Virus record (IMG/VR): IMGVR_UViG_3300011114_000588
Span: 1-36,825 of that record
Direction: 5' to 3' (one strand)
Origin: a virus
DNA: 36,825 bases
Below the pieces are notes generated by a model that worked only from the letters and a program-made list of their open reading frames with translations, did not search any database and was not told where the DNA came from. The position numbers and the translations under genes are program-made. Positions 6,443 through 14,877 of the stretch are shown piece after piece. The number at the start of each line of letters is the position of its first letter. Positions within the stretch are counted from its first letter, which is position 1.

Positions 6443-7764
6443 CGGTTAGCCTCAAACACACCTTTACCTCGGCTATTCCTGATGTTGGGGACGCAACCCT
6501 CGTTGAGCCGTCTGACTGGAACGCTGAACACACACTGTCGATGGCAACAGGCAAGATGCTTGGGCGCACGACTGCCAGTACGGGCGCGTTCGAGGAAATA
6601 ACCGTCACCTCTCCGCTTGCCCTGTCGGCGCTGGCGCTCTCCATGCCGGTCGCAACGGGCTCTGTTAACGGCTATTTGTCGTCAACGGACTGGACGACGT
6701 TCAACGCCAAAGGCTTGGGAACCGTCACGAGTGTAGGCTTCACCGGGGGGCTGATCTCGGTAGCCACGGCGACGACGACCCCGGCCCTCACGGTGGCCGG
6801 GACAAGCGGCGGTATCCCTTACTTCTCCTCGGCCTCTACATGGGGGTCATCGGCGGCGTTGGCGGCCAATGGTGTCGTTATTGGGGGTGGGGCCGGGGCT
6901 GCTCCGACCACGCTCGGACTTGGAACAAGCGGCCAGCTTCTGACCAGCAACGGCGCAGGCGTCGCGCCGACATTCCAGACGCTCACCGTATCCGGCTATG
7001 TTCCCAACGGCACACAGACCGGCACGAGCGCCCAAGCGCACGGCCTGAACTCGGTTGCCAGCGGAACCAACGCAACCGCCATCGCTGACACCTCCAACGC
7101 CACTGGAACCAAGACCACGGCGGTCGGGGCTTACAGCAACGCCACGGCGTCAGAAGCCACGGCTCTGGGCCATTTCTCCAATGCGGCGGGCATATCGTCT
7201 ACGGCCATTGGCGAGAACTCCAAGGCGACGGGTGACAACTCTACCAGTCTCGGGGACAGCTCCAACTCCAGCGCGGCAAACGCCACGGCGCTGGGCTATC
7301 AGGCTGTGGTTGCTCATGCCAACGCTACGGCGGTCGGCGTGGGGGCAACGACCGGCGCGGCCAATGAAATAGCCGTTGGCCGCAGCACAGAAACCACCAA
7401 GGTTTATGGCGCGTTGAATGTGGTTGGCAAAACCACGCCGCGCATGAGCTCGGCGGCCTCGGCGTCCACCCTGACGCCGAACGCTGACAACTTCGACAAC
7501 TATGCTTTCACGGCCTTGGCTGCGGCCCTGACGCTCAATGCCGATGCGGGAACGCCGCTGGACGGCCAGCCGATCATGATCCGGCTGCTCGATAACGGCA
7601 CGGCGCGGGCACTAACTTGGACAACCGGAAGCTCGAAAGCATTTCGGGCTATTGGCATAACGCTCCCGACCACCACGACGCTGAGTAAAACCCTCTACAT
7701 TGGGGGCCGGTACAATGCGGCGGCTGCGCGTTGGGATATGCTGGCGACAGGGGTGGAGGCGTAG
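6439..7764 (+). CDS. Tail fibre/spike with YadA-like head repeats
   Basis: 441 aa, overlapping the portal stop by ATGA. The N-terminal part is Ser/Thr/Gly-rich and includes a STDWTTFNAKG motif common in phage fibres (about residues 82-92). Residues 120-157 are a module shared with the fibre at 23706. Residues about 200-315 contain about 14-residue repeats of the form S-x-A-x-G (SNATASEATALG, SSTAIGENSKATG, NATALGYQAV), the left-handed beta-roll pattern of YadA/trimeric autotransporter heads. A trimeric receptor-binding fibre is therefore likely. The gene sits between portal and scaffold, an unusual place for a fibre. The C-terminal approximately 110 residues form a separate beta domain. Confidence 0.8.
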   Translation: MTVSLKHTFTSAIPDVGDATLVEPSDWNAEHTLSMATGKMLGRTTASTGAFEEITVTSPLALSALALSMPVATGSVNGYLSSTDWTTFNAKGLGTVTSVGFTGGLISVATATTTPALTVAGTSGGIPYFSSASTWGSSAALAANGVVIGGGAGAAPTTLGLGTSGQLLTSNGAGVAPTFQTLTVSGYVPNGTQTGTSAQAHGLNSVASGTNATAIADTSNATGTKTTAVGAYSNATASEATALGHFSNAAGISSTAIGENSKATGDNSTSLGDSSNSSAANATALGYQAVVAHANATAVGVGATTGAANEIAVGRSTETTKVYGALNVVGKTTPRMSSAASASTLTPNADNFDNYAFTALAAALTLNADAGTPLDGQPIMIRLLDNGTARALTWTTGSSKAFRAIGITLPTTTTLSKTLYIGGRYNAAAARWDMLATGVEA

Positions 7765-7765
7765 G

Positions 7766-7981
7766 ATGGCTCACTATGCCATCGTCATCGACGGGATTGT
7801 GGACAACATCGCCGTCTGGGATGGGGTGACGCTTTGGGCGCCGGGCGAGACGGGCGACGCCATCCTTGTGCCCGACAATTGCGCGCCGGGCTGGACCTAT
7901 GATGGACAGGTGTTCATCGGTCTTGCTCCCATTCCGCAGACCAACGCCATTGCAAACGGCACATCGGCGGTCGCGCCGTGA
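7766..7981 (+). CDS. Small fibre-associated protein, 71 aa
   Basis: The ATG at 7766 has GGAGG about 6 nt upstream, and the preceding fibre stop is adjacent. The N-terminus (MAHYAIVIDGIVDNIAVWDG) resembles short proteins encoded beside phage fibres, with a W-rich beta pattern (ILVPDNCAPGWTYDGQVF). It probably is a fibre cap, adhesin-tip or assembly factor; the exact role is inferred from context only. The stop overlaps the GTG start of the Gly-rich fibre (GTGA), so the three genes 6439-9606 look like one cassette. Confidence 0.7.
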   Translation: MAHYAIVIDGIVDNIAVWDGVTLWAPGETGDAILVPDNCAPGWTYDGQVFIGLAPIPQTNAIANGTSAVAP

Positions 7982-9606
7982 CCTTCGGGATCAACTATCT
8001 CGTTGTTGCGGGCGGCGGTGGTGGCGGAAGCCAAGGTGGCGGCGGGGGAGCGGGCGGTTACCGTGAGGTCACCGACTATTCCTTTCAGGTGGCCCCTAGC
8101 GCCTATTTCATCACAGTGGGCGCGGGCGGCGCTGCCGCCACAAACGGTTCCAATTCCGTCTTCAGCACGATCACCGCCACAGGCGGCGGCAAGGGCGGCA
8201 ACCTCAACGGCAACGGTACGGCGGGCGGCTCCGGCGGGGGCGGCGGCATAAAAAGCGGCTCCGCCACCACCGGCGGCGCGGCTTCGCCATCTGGTCAGGG
8301 CAACGCTGGCGGCGTCAACTGCACCACAGCCAACTTTGGCGGCGGCGGTGGTGGTGGAGCCTCAGCTGTCGGCGGCACGGGCAGCACAACCAACGGCGGT
8401 GCGGGCGGCGCTGGCACGGCCTCGTCTATTTCGGGGGCGTCTGTCACCTACGCGGGTGGCGGCGGCTCAGGGATTTGGACTTCCGGCACGGCTGGCGGTG
8501 TGGGCGGAGCCGGGGGCGGCGGCGCGGGCGGTGTCAACGGCGGCGCATCGCCGGTCGCTGGAACAGCCAACACCGGCGGCGGCGGCGGCGGCGGCGGAAC
8601 GGGCGCAGGTGCGGCCGGTGGCTCGGGCATTGTCATTATCCGGTATCTCACGTCTGACCTTACAGGCTACACAGTCACTGGCGGCACGATCACCACCGAC
8701 GGCGCCTATACCGTCCACACCTATACCGCTGACGGCACGTTCAGGATCGTTGCGTCCAGCCCCACATTTTACATCAACTATCTGCTTGTTGCCGGCGGCG
8801 GCGGCGGCGGGTCTGGCCTTTCCGCCGGCGGTGGTGCGGGCGGCTTCCTTGAGGCCACGGGCTACGCCTATCCCATGTCGACAGGCTCATACGCCGTCAC
8901 CGTGGGGGCTGGTGGCAACGGCGGCGGGAGTGGGACACAAACCAACGGCTCAGTTGGCGGCAACTCTATTTTTGAGGATGTCAAAGCCCTAGGCGGTGGC
9001 TACGGCGCTGGTGCCGGAGGCGCGGCGGGAGGCACAGGCGGCTCGGGCGGCGGTGGGGCGTGGAGCGGCGGTGCAGGCGGCGCGAAGACCACAGGACAAG
9101 GCAATAACGGCGGCGCGGGCTCCAGCGCCGCAACCTACTACGGCCAAGGCGGCGGCGGCGGCGCAGGTGGGGCTGGCGCAAATGGCACAGCCGCAGTTGG
9201 CGGTGACGGCGGTGCCGGTTCCGCATCCAGCATCAGCGGCGCGTCGGTCACTTATGCCGGTGGCGGTGGCGGCGCGGCCTATCAAACGGGCGTTGCCGGA
9301 GTCGGCGGCTCGGGCGGTGGTGGCGCGGGCAACAACAACAACGGCGTGGGAACCAACGGCACCGCCAACACCGGCGGTGGTGGCGGTGGAGCCTCGGGCC
9401 ACTCACCCAATGGCGCGGGTGGCAACGGCGGTTCCGGCGTCGTCGTCCTCCGCTATCTGACATCCGACATCAGTGGCTACACAGTCACTGGCGGGACCAT
9501 CACGACGGACGGCAGCTACACCGTCCACACGTTCAACTCGTCAGGCACGTTCGCCATCTCGGCAGCGGCAGCTGGCAACACCTCCAATTTCTTCATGGTG
9601 CTGTGA
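7978..9606 (+). CDS. Poly-glycine tail-fibre/adhesin with internal duplication
   Basis: 542 aa; start GTG 7978 overlapping the previous stop. The sequence is dominated by Gly with Ala, Ser, Thr and Asn. Two homologous halves can be read: each begins INYL(V/L)VAGGGGGG (near residues 5 and 262), continues through a VGAGG segment and SSISGASVTYAGGGG, and ends with IIRYLTSD/VLRYLTSD, then a TGGTITTDG beta module (about 218-255 and 490-525). Poly-Gly tracts of this kind form polyglycine-II bundles in some phage adhesins (for example T-even-type gp38) and occur in glycine-rich fibre domains. Likely a receptor-binding or fibre-tip protein. Confidence 0.8.
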   Translation: MTFGINYLVVAGGGGGGSQGGGGGAGGYREVTDYSFQVAPSAYFITVGAGGAAATNGSNSVFSTITATGGGKGGNLNGNGTAGGSGGGGGIKSGSATTGGAASPSGQGNAGGVNCTTANFGGGGGGGASAVGGTGSTTNGGAGGAGTASSISGASVTYAGGGGSGIWTSGTAGGVGGAGGGGAGGVNGGASPVAGTANTGGGGGGGGTGAGAAGGSGIVIIRYLTSDLTGYTVTGGTITTDGAYTVHTYTADGTFRIVASSPTFYINYLLVAGGGGGGSGLSAGGGAGGFLEATGYAYPMSTGSYAVTVGAGGNGGGSGTQTNGSVGGNSIFEDVKALGGGYGAGAGGAAGGTGGSGGGGAWSGGAGGAKTTGQGNNGGAGSSAATYYGQGGGGGAGGAGANGTAAVGGDGGAGSASSISGASVTYAGGGGGAAYQTGVAGVGGSGGGGAGNNNNGVGTNGTANTGGGGGGASGHSPNGAGGNGGSGVVVLRYLTSDISGYTVTGGTITTDGSYTVHTFNSSGTFAISAAAAGNTSNFFMVL

Positions 9607-9959
9607 TGGTCGCAGCTTTCCAGTCCACGGCGTTTCAAAACAATGCGTTTCAGGTCGGATCAACGCCGATCATCGTCATCGACACGCATGACGGCGACTA
9701 CCTCAAAAAGAAGTTTGAGGAAGACAAGGCCCGGTCAAAGCGCAAGAGGTCGGAAATCATTCATGCCTACGAGCGTTTGGTTGAGGGGAAACCTGATGTT
9801 GCGGAACAAATCGCCGCGCCGTACATTAAGCCGCCAAACAACAAACGCCATGACCCATTCATCAATTACGACAAGCTGCTTGCGGACGTAGAACGCGCCG
9901 AACAACTTTGGCAAGCGTACCTTGATCTGGACGACGAAGAAGTGCTGATGCTGCTATGA
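9606..9959 (+). CDS. Phage hypothetical with AFQ repeats, 117 aa
   Basis: The ATG at 9606 overlaps the preceding stop (TGATG). The N-terminus has repeated AFQ units (MVAAFQSTAFQNNAFQ), a feature I have seen in small hypothetical proteins of podoviruses near the head genes. A basic helix (KKKFEEDKARSKRKRSE) and an acidic helical C-terminus (DLDDEEVLMLL) follow. No catalytic motif or membrane segment. It overlaps the next gene by ATGA. Perhaps an assembly or minor virion protein; function unknown. Confidence 0.65.
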   Translation: MVAAFQSTAFQNNAFQVGSTPIIVIDTHDGDYLKKKFEEDKARSKRKRSEIIHAYERLVEGKPDVAEQIAAPYIKPPNNKRHDPFINYDKLLADVERAEQLWQAYLDLDDEEVLMLL

Positions 9960-10321
9960 GCCGTTACCGCGCCACCTACGACAGCAAGGGCCTTCTCGCC
10001 ACATTCGAGGGCGGGGAATGTACGTACCTGCGTGATGACTACGATCACGGGTCCAAGCGGTCTGAAACCATCAGCGCCCCCATGCTTATTCGCGACATTG
10101 ATCCGTACAAGAACATGATCGACGGCAAGATAATTACGTCGCGCACTGAACACCGCGAACTTCTCAAGCGCCACAACTGTTTTGAGGTCGGCAACGAGAA
10201 AATGGAGACAAAGGTTGCAGCGCCGCCCAAAGCCGAACGACGCGAGGGATTGCACAGACAACTATCCGATATGAGCGACAGACAGGCCAACAAGATTCTG
10301 AAGCAACTTAAAAGGAAATGA
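9956..10321 (+). CDS. Conserved phage hypothetical upstream of scaffold, 121 aa
   Basis: ATG 9956 overlaps the previous stop and its own stop overlaps the scaffold start. The central segment MLIRDIDPYKNMIDGKIITSRTEHRELLKRHNC (residues about 43-75; key words IRDIDPY, TSR-x-HRE, H-x-C) belongs to a recurrent type of small protein encoded next to head genes in many tailed phages. The C-terminus is highly basic (KQLKRK). No enzyme motif. A head-assembly role fits the neighbourhood but is inference. Confidence 0.7.
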   Translation: MSRYRATYDSKGLLATFEGGECTYLRDDYDHGSKRSETISAPMLIRDIDPYKNMIDGKIITSRTEHRELLKRHNCFEVGNEKMETKVAAPPKAERREGLHRQLSDMSDRQANKILKQLKRK

Positions 10322-11268
10322 TCGTGGACACCCAAGATCAAGTCGAACCCGCCGAAGACACAGTTGACCGCAAGGAACTGCTCATGCAGCAGTTCGATGA
10401 AGTCGAAACCCCGACACAGGAAGCCCAACCGGCTGAGGCTGAGGAGCCCGAAGAAGCGGCTGAGGAGCCCGTCTGGGCTAAGCCGCCGTCAAGCTGGAAG
10501 CGGGAGTACCACGAACCGTGGCAGACCGTTGACCCCAAGCTGCGTGAGTACATCTGGCAGCGCGACGAGGAAACCCGCAACGGCGTTGAGCCACTAAGGG
10601 CCAAGGCCCAGTTTGCTGAACAAATGCAGCAGGCCATCCAGCCCTACGAGAACACCATTCGTGGCTTGGGCATCCAGCCCGCGCAAGCCGTACAGGCCCT
10701 GATGCAGGCAGACCACGTTCTGCGAACCAGCGCGCCAGAACAAAAACGAGCGTACCTCGCCCAGTTGGCGCAGCAGTACGGCATCACTTTGGACGGATCG
10801 GAGTACTACCCTCCTGCTGGGGGTCCGGTTGATCCAATGATCTACAATCTGCAAAACGAACTAAATAGTGTACGTGGCGAGATTGTAGGGTATAAACAAC
10901 AGCAGGAAGAAGCTCAGAATCAAACGCTTCTCAGCGAGATCAACAGTTTCGCTGATAAAGTTAAATATTTTGAGGACGCAAGGCCGACCATGATAACGCT
11001 CCTACAGAGCGGCGTGGCGACTACGCTGGAAGACGCCTATGAAAAGGCAATACGCCTTGACGATGACTTGTTCCAGAAGTCTCAGCAGAGCCGACAAGCC
11101 GAAGCTGAAACCGAAAGAAAGTCAGCGGCCAATAGGGCGGCGAAAGCCGCTAAGGCAGCAGCGGTTTCCGTTAGAAGCTCCACACCCGGAGCCACGACTT
11201 CAACCAAAGCGCAAGATAGACGCGCACTGCTCTTGGAACAATTCAACAGCATGAGTGAGCGTTTCTGA
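10318..11268 (+). CDS. Scaffolding protein
   Basis: 316 aa immediately upstream of the major capsid gene. The composition is typical of scaffolds: a very acidic N-terminus (AEAEEPEEAAEEP), long predicted helices, abundant Gln/Glu, a coiled-coil region (about 180-270) and a Lys/Arg/Ala-rich C-terminal region that could contact the capsid protein. The scaffold would organise prohead assembly and leave before or during packaging. ATG 10318 is preceded by AAAGGAA and overlaps the previous stop. No protease gene was recognised, so exit without cleavage is more likely, which is inference. Confidence 0.85.
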   Translation: MIVDTQDQVEPAEDTVDRKELLMQQFDEVETPTQEAQPAEAEEPEEAAEEPVWAKPPSSWKREYHEPWQTVDPKLREYIWQRDEETRNGVEPLRAKAQFAEQMQQAIQPYENTIRGLGIQPAQAVQALMQADHVLRTSAPEQKRAYLAQLAQQYGITLDGSEYYPPAGGPVDPMIYNLQNELNSVRGEIVGYKQQQEEAQNQTLLSEINSFADKVKYFEDARPTMITLLQSGVATTLEDAYEKAIRLDDDLFQKSQQSRQAEAETERKSAANRAAKAAKAAAVSVRSSTPGATTSTKAQDRRALLLEQFNSMSERF

Positions 11269-11288
11269 TTCAATGAAAGGGCTTTAAC

Positions 11289-12290
11289 ATGGCTTTCGCC
11301 AATAGCTCGATCAGCGACATCATTGCGACAAATATCCAATCTCGCTCTGGTGAGCTGGCCGACAACGTGACGAACAACAATGCGCTCCTTCGCCGTTTGA
11401 AGGATCGCGGGAACGTCAAGACGTTCTCTGGCGGTAACGTGATTTTGCAAGAAATCATGTACAACGACAGCACCACCAACAACACGAACAGCTACTCCGG
11501 TTACGAAGTGCTGAACGTGTCCCAGAACTCGCCGATCTCGGCGGCTCAGTTCTCCATCACCCAGTACGCTTCGGCGGTGACCATCTCTGGTCTGGAAATG
11601 ATCCAGAACAGCGGTAAGGAAGCCATCATCGACCTGCTTGACGGTCGTATGAATGTTGCCGAAGCCCAACTGGCTAACCGTATCAGCGGTGACTTGTATC
11701 TGGACGGCACTGGCAACAGCGGTAAAAACCTTACCGGACTGGGCGCTGCTGTTCCCGATGCTCCGACCACCGGCACCTACGGCGGCATCAACCGTGCGTC
11801 CTTCTCGTTCTGGCAATCCATCGCCTATTCGGCTGTGACGAACGGCGGCTCTGCTACGACCGCTTCGAACATCCAGCAATACATGGATGCTCTGGCCGTC
11901 CAGCTTATCCGTGGCACCGACAAACCTGACCTGATCGTGGCGGATAACAACTACTACCGCCTGTACCTTCAGTCCCTGCAATCCATCCAGCGTATCTCGG
12001 ACTCCGGTTCGTCGATGGCTGGCGCTGGCTTTGCCTCGCTGAAGTACTACGGCGCTGGTATGGCTTCTGACGTTGTGCTTGACGGTGGTATCGGCGCTGC
12101 CGCTACCGCTAACCATATGTTCTTCCTGAACACCAAATACTTGATGTTCCGGCCCCATGTGGATCGCAACTTCGTCCCCATCGGTGGCGAACGTCAATCG
12201 GTCAACCAAGATGCCATCGTCAAACTCATCGGATGGGCCGGTAACCTGACTTGCTCAGGGTCGCAATTCCAAGGAGTCCTGATCGCCTAA
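11289..12290 (+). CDS. Major capsid protein
   Basis: 333 aa; AAAGGG lies about 9 nt upstream of the ATG. The pattern LLRRLKDRGNVKTFSGG (residues about 35-51), YSGYEVLNVSQNSPISAAQF, VTISGLEMIQNSGKEAIIDLLDGR and C-terminal HMFFLNTKYLMFRPH is that of a widespread HK97-fold-type phage major capsid family. It forms the icosahedral shell. Codon choice is clean and the gene is flanked by scaffold and a decoration-type gene, as expected. No N-terminal delta domain or cleavage site is obvious. Confidence 0.9.
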   Translation: MAFANSSISDIIATNIQSRSGELADNVTNNNALLRRLKDRGNVKTFSGGNVILQEIMYNDSTTNNTNSYSGYEVLNVSQNSPISAAQFSITQYASAVTISGLEMIQNSGKEAIIDLLDGRMNVAEAQLANRISGDLYLDGTGNSGKNLTGLGAAVPDAPTTGTYGGINRASFSFWQSIAYSAVTNGGSATTASNIQQYMDALAVQLIRGTDKPDLIVADNNYYRLYLQSLQSIQRISDSGSSMAGAGFASLKYYGAGMASDVVLDGGIGAAATANHMFFLNTKYLMFRPHVDRNFVPIGGERQSVNQDAIVKLIGWAGNLTCSGSQFQGVLIA

Positions 12291-12314
12291 TAAGCGTAAG
12301 GAGGAGATAAGCAC

Positions 12315-12857
12315 ATGGCTTATACTTTTGACGAACCCAAAGTCGGCCTGCTCCAGATCGCTAATACCGATGCTGGCGTAACGATGGCGAATGGCTCCTC
12401 TGCCGTTCCCACCCCGCCGACGATGTTGGGTATGGTTGCCCGCGCTTTCGACCCGACCTACGGCGAAGGGGAGTTCATTCTCCTTGTCGGCGTGGCGTCC
12501 ACGGTTGTTGGCTCGGTTGTCACCTACAGCCCGACCACCTACCAGACGGCTCTTAGCCCCAATACGGCTAACCTGTCGCAGCCTGTCGCCGTCGCGATGT
12601 CTGCCAATCTGGCGGCGTCCTTCGGTTGGTATCAGATCAGCGGCCTCGCCGTTGTGAAGAAAACCGCCGTAAAGGTGGACCCGGCTGGCACCCGTCGTAT
12701 GTATCAATCGGCCACGACTGGTCGCCTGATGCAAACCTCGGCTGCTGGTAAGAACGTCCTTGGTTTGGCTTCTGCTAACCTGACGACCGTGACTGCCACG
12801 ACCTCCACCGTGGTTTGCTCCATGAACCGTCCGCATCTGCAAGGCCCGATCACCTAG
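12315..12857 (+). CDS. Capsid-adjacent structural protein (decoration/head-stabilising?)
   Basis: 180 aa with a very strong ribosome site (AAGGAGGAG) 8 nt before ATG 12315, implying high expression like a virion protein. The sequence is beta-rich, with Ala, Thr and Val (ILLVGVASTVVGSVVTYSP) and no enzyme motif. Its location directly after the major capsid gene and before a terminator-like hairpin suggests a decoration or minor head protein. I do not recognise a named family. Confidence 0.75.
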   Translation: MAYTFDEPKVGLLQIANTDAGVTMANGSSAVPTPPTMLGMVARAFDPTYGEGEFILLVGVASTVVGSVVTYSPTTYQTALSPNTANLSQPVAVAMSANLAASFGWYQISGLAVVKKTAVKVDPAGTRRMYQSATTGRLMQTSAAGKNVLGLASANLTTVTATTSTVVCSMNRPHLQGPIT

Positions 12858-12866
12858 TATGCCCTG

Positions 12867-12886
12867 CGCCCCCCTTCGGGGGGGCG
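12867..12886 (+). terminator. Hairpin with TTCG tetraloop after capsid genes
   Basis: CGCCCCCC (12867-12874) and GGGGGGCG (12879-12886) form a perfect 8-bp stem closed by a TTCG tetraloop, which is exceptionally stable in RNA. No T-run follows, so it is not a full intrinsic terminator. It may be a partial terminator or a 3' stabiliser that raises capsid mRNA relative to the downstream genes. Confidence 0.55.
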
Positions 12887-12908
12887 TAGACTTCCGTTGC
12901 GAGGAATC

Positions 12909-14876
12909 ATGTTAAATGTCGTCTGCGTTAACGCGGGAAACTATCTTGGGCGCGGCGTCGAGTACGTCCGCATCCTGAACGATATGGTGCGCCGCAACTT
13001 GCTTGAGGGCTACCCCGGCAAGTTCATTGTCTTCACCGACGAAGACGGAGATTACGGCCCCAACGTAGAAGTGCGCCCCGTGCCCGTTCCCGGCATCCAA
13101 GGCTGGTGGAACAAACTTGCGCTGTTCAAGGCTGGCGTTTTCGCGGACGGTGAGCGTGTGCTGTATCTGGACCTCGATACGGTCATCACAGGGCGTCTGG
13201 ACGCGGTCGCTAACTATTCCGGGGACTTCGCCATCCTGCGGGACTTCTACCGCGCCCACGGCCTCCAGTCGTCTGTTATGGCGTGGCGTGTGACGCCCAA
13301 GACGCAAGACATCTGGATGTACTGGGTGCGCTCTCAGATGCCCCAAATCATAGGCGGCGACCAAGCGTGGATTGAAACCGCTTACACCGGCAAACCCGAC
13401 ATCTGGCAAACCATTCTGCCCGACTCCTTTGTTAGCTACAAAGTTTCTGGCGGCGCTGCGCCCGACAAGGCGTCGGTTGTGGTGTTCCACGGCAACCCGC
13501 GTCCGCACGAGGTTCCTACCGGCTGGGTTCCTGCGGTGTGGAAAGAGGGCGGCATCACCCGCGTCGAGCTTGATGCGGTGTGCAATACCGACAAGCAGCA
13601 AATCCACGACAACATCATGGGCGCTTGCGATCGCGACCTTCCGTGGTTTGATTTTGACTGGAAGCACCACGACCGTCAGGTTTGCATCGTCGGGGGCGGG
13701 CCGTCCCTAAAGGGCGAGTTGAACGTCTTGAGGCGTCGGCAAAGCATAGGGCAGGAAGTATGGGCGCTGAATGGCGCGGCGAATTACCTTATGAGCCAAG
13801 GCATCACTCCAGACGCGCACGTTATCCTAGACGCCCGCCCCGAAAACGCAGCGTTCGTTTCAAAGCCGCAGCCGCATATCCGCTATTATATCGGCTCACA
13901 ATGCGACCCGGCGATATTTGACTTGCTGGACGGCCAACAGGTTACGCTGTTTCATTGTCAGTCTGAGGGCGTTGAGGGGCTTCTAAGGGATGAAGTCGAG
14001 CGCCCCGTGCATCTTCTGGGCGCAGGAACCACGGTGGCCCTGAAGGCCATGCTACTCGCGGAGCTTGGCGGTTGCCGCACCCTGCACCTGTTCGGCGTTG
14101 ATAGCTGCTACACTGGCGACGACCACCATGCTTACCAGCAGTCATGGAACAATAGCGAGCCTGTGATGGACGTACTTTACGGAGAGCGCACATTCAAATG
14201 CGCCCCGTGGATGGCGGGTCAGGCGCAGGATTTCATTGAATACGCCCAACGGTACACCGGCATCATCACGGTTGCGGGTGACGGCCTGCTGGCGCACATC
14301 GCCCGTGAGGGCTTGCCAGAGAACGCCGTAGACGAAAGGGCGCGTGAAATACTCTCTCGGCTACCAGAAGGCAACATTACCGGCGCAGAAATTGGCGTAT
14401 TTGCCGGATCGCTGTCTGAACGCCTGCTGGCATCAAGGCCGGATATGACGCTGCACATGATCGACTCATGGGGCGACTATGAGCCAAGCCTTGAGGAATC
14501 GGGCGATTACCATGCGACCTTGAGCGACGAGTCGCAAGAAAGTTATTTCCGCATGACGCAGAGCGCGGTAGCGCCATTTGCAAACCGCGCTATCATTCAC
14601 CGCAAGAAGTCTGTGGCCGCAGCGGCGGACGTTGAGGATGGCCTAGACTTCGTATTCATTGATGCTGACCACAGCTACGAAGGCTGTTATTCTGACATCG
14701 AAGCGTGGTCTGGCAAGGTCCGCGCTGGTGGCTTACTATGCGGCCACGATTATGATAATGTTGACTATCCCCAATGGGGCGTGAAACGTGCCGTGGACGA
14801 GTATGTTGCGGCAAATGGGCTACAACTAGACCTCGGTGACAACTTCACATGGTTTGTTAGGACAAAAGGACACTAG
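12909..14876 (+). CDS. Three-domain glycosyltransferase / DUF115-like / SAM methyltransferase
   Basis: 655 aa. Domain 1 (about 1-215) is GT-A-like: YLDLDTV (86-92) holds a D-x-D metal site, GGDQAW (149-154) and VFHGNPRPHE (192-201) match the late GT8-type active-site segments. Domain 2 (about 255-440) resembles DUF115/MptE-like proteins: CIVGGGPSL (259-267), ILDARP (306-311), GAGTTVALKA (371-380), HLFGVDSCY (393-401). Domain 3 (about 488-650) is a class I methyltransferase: AEIGVFAGSLSE (493-504), MIDSW (517-521), FIDADHSYEG (583-592), GLLCGHDYD (608-616). It could build and methylate a glycan on a virion protein or host surface. It sits among virion genes, directly after the capsid hairpin. 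ATG 12909 (GAGG 4 nt upstream) is preferred over TTG 12897. Confidence 0.85.
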   Translation: MLNVVCVNAGNYLGRGVEYVRILNDMVRRNLLEGYPGKFIVFTDEDGDYGPNVEVRPVPVPGIQGWWNKLALFKAGVFADGERVLYLDLDTVITGRLDAVANYSGDFAILRDFYRAHGLQSSVMAWRVTPKTQDIWMYWVRSQMPQIIGGDQAWIETAYTGKPDIWQTILPDSFVSYKVSGGAAPDKASVVVFHGNPRPHEVPTGWVPAVWKEGGITRVELDAVCNTDKQQIHDNIMGACDRDLPWFDFDWKHHDRQVCIVGGGPSLKGELNVLRRRQSIGQEVWALNGAANYLMSQGITPDAHVILDARPENAAFVSKPQPHIRYYIGSQCDPAIFDLLDGQQVTLFHCQSEGVEGLLRDEVERPVHLLGAGTTVALKAMLLAELGGCRTLHLFGVDSCYTGDDHHAYQQSWNNSEPVMDVLYGERTFKCAPWMAGQAQDFIEYAQRYTGIITVAGDGLLAHIAREGLPENAVDERAREILSRLPEGNITGAEIGVFAGSLSERLLASRPDMTLHMIDSWGDYEPSLEESGDYHATLSDESQESYFRMTQSAVAPFANRAIIHRKKSVAAAADVEDGLDFVFIDADHSYEGCYSDIEAWSGKVRAGGLLCGHDYDNVDYPQWGVKRAVDEYVAANGLQLDLGDNFTWFVRTKGH

Positions 14877-14877
14877 C

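Noticed and set aside
8448-9463. Long minus and plus frames within the Gly-rich adhesin
   Set aside because: They are Pro/Ala/Arg-rich shadows created by the GGC-rich codons.
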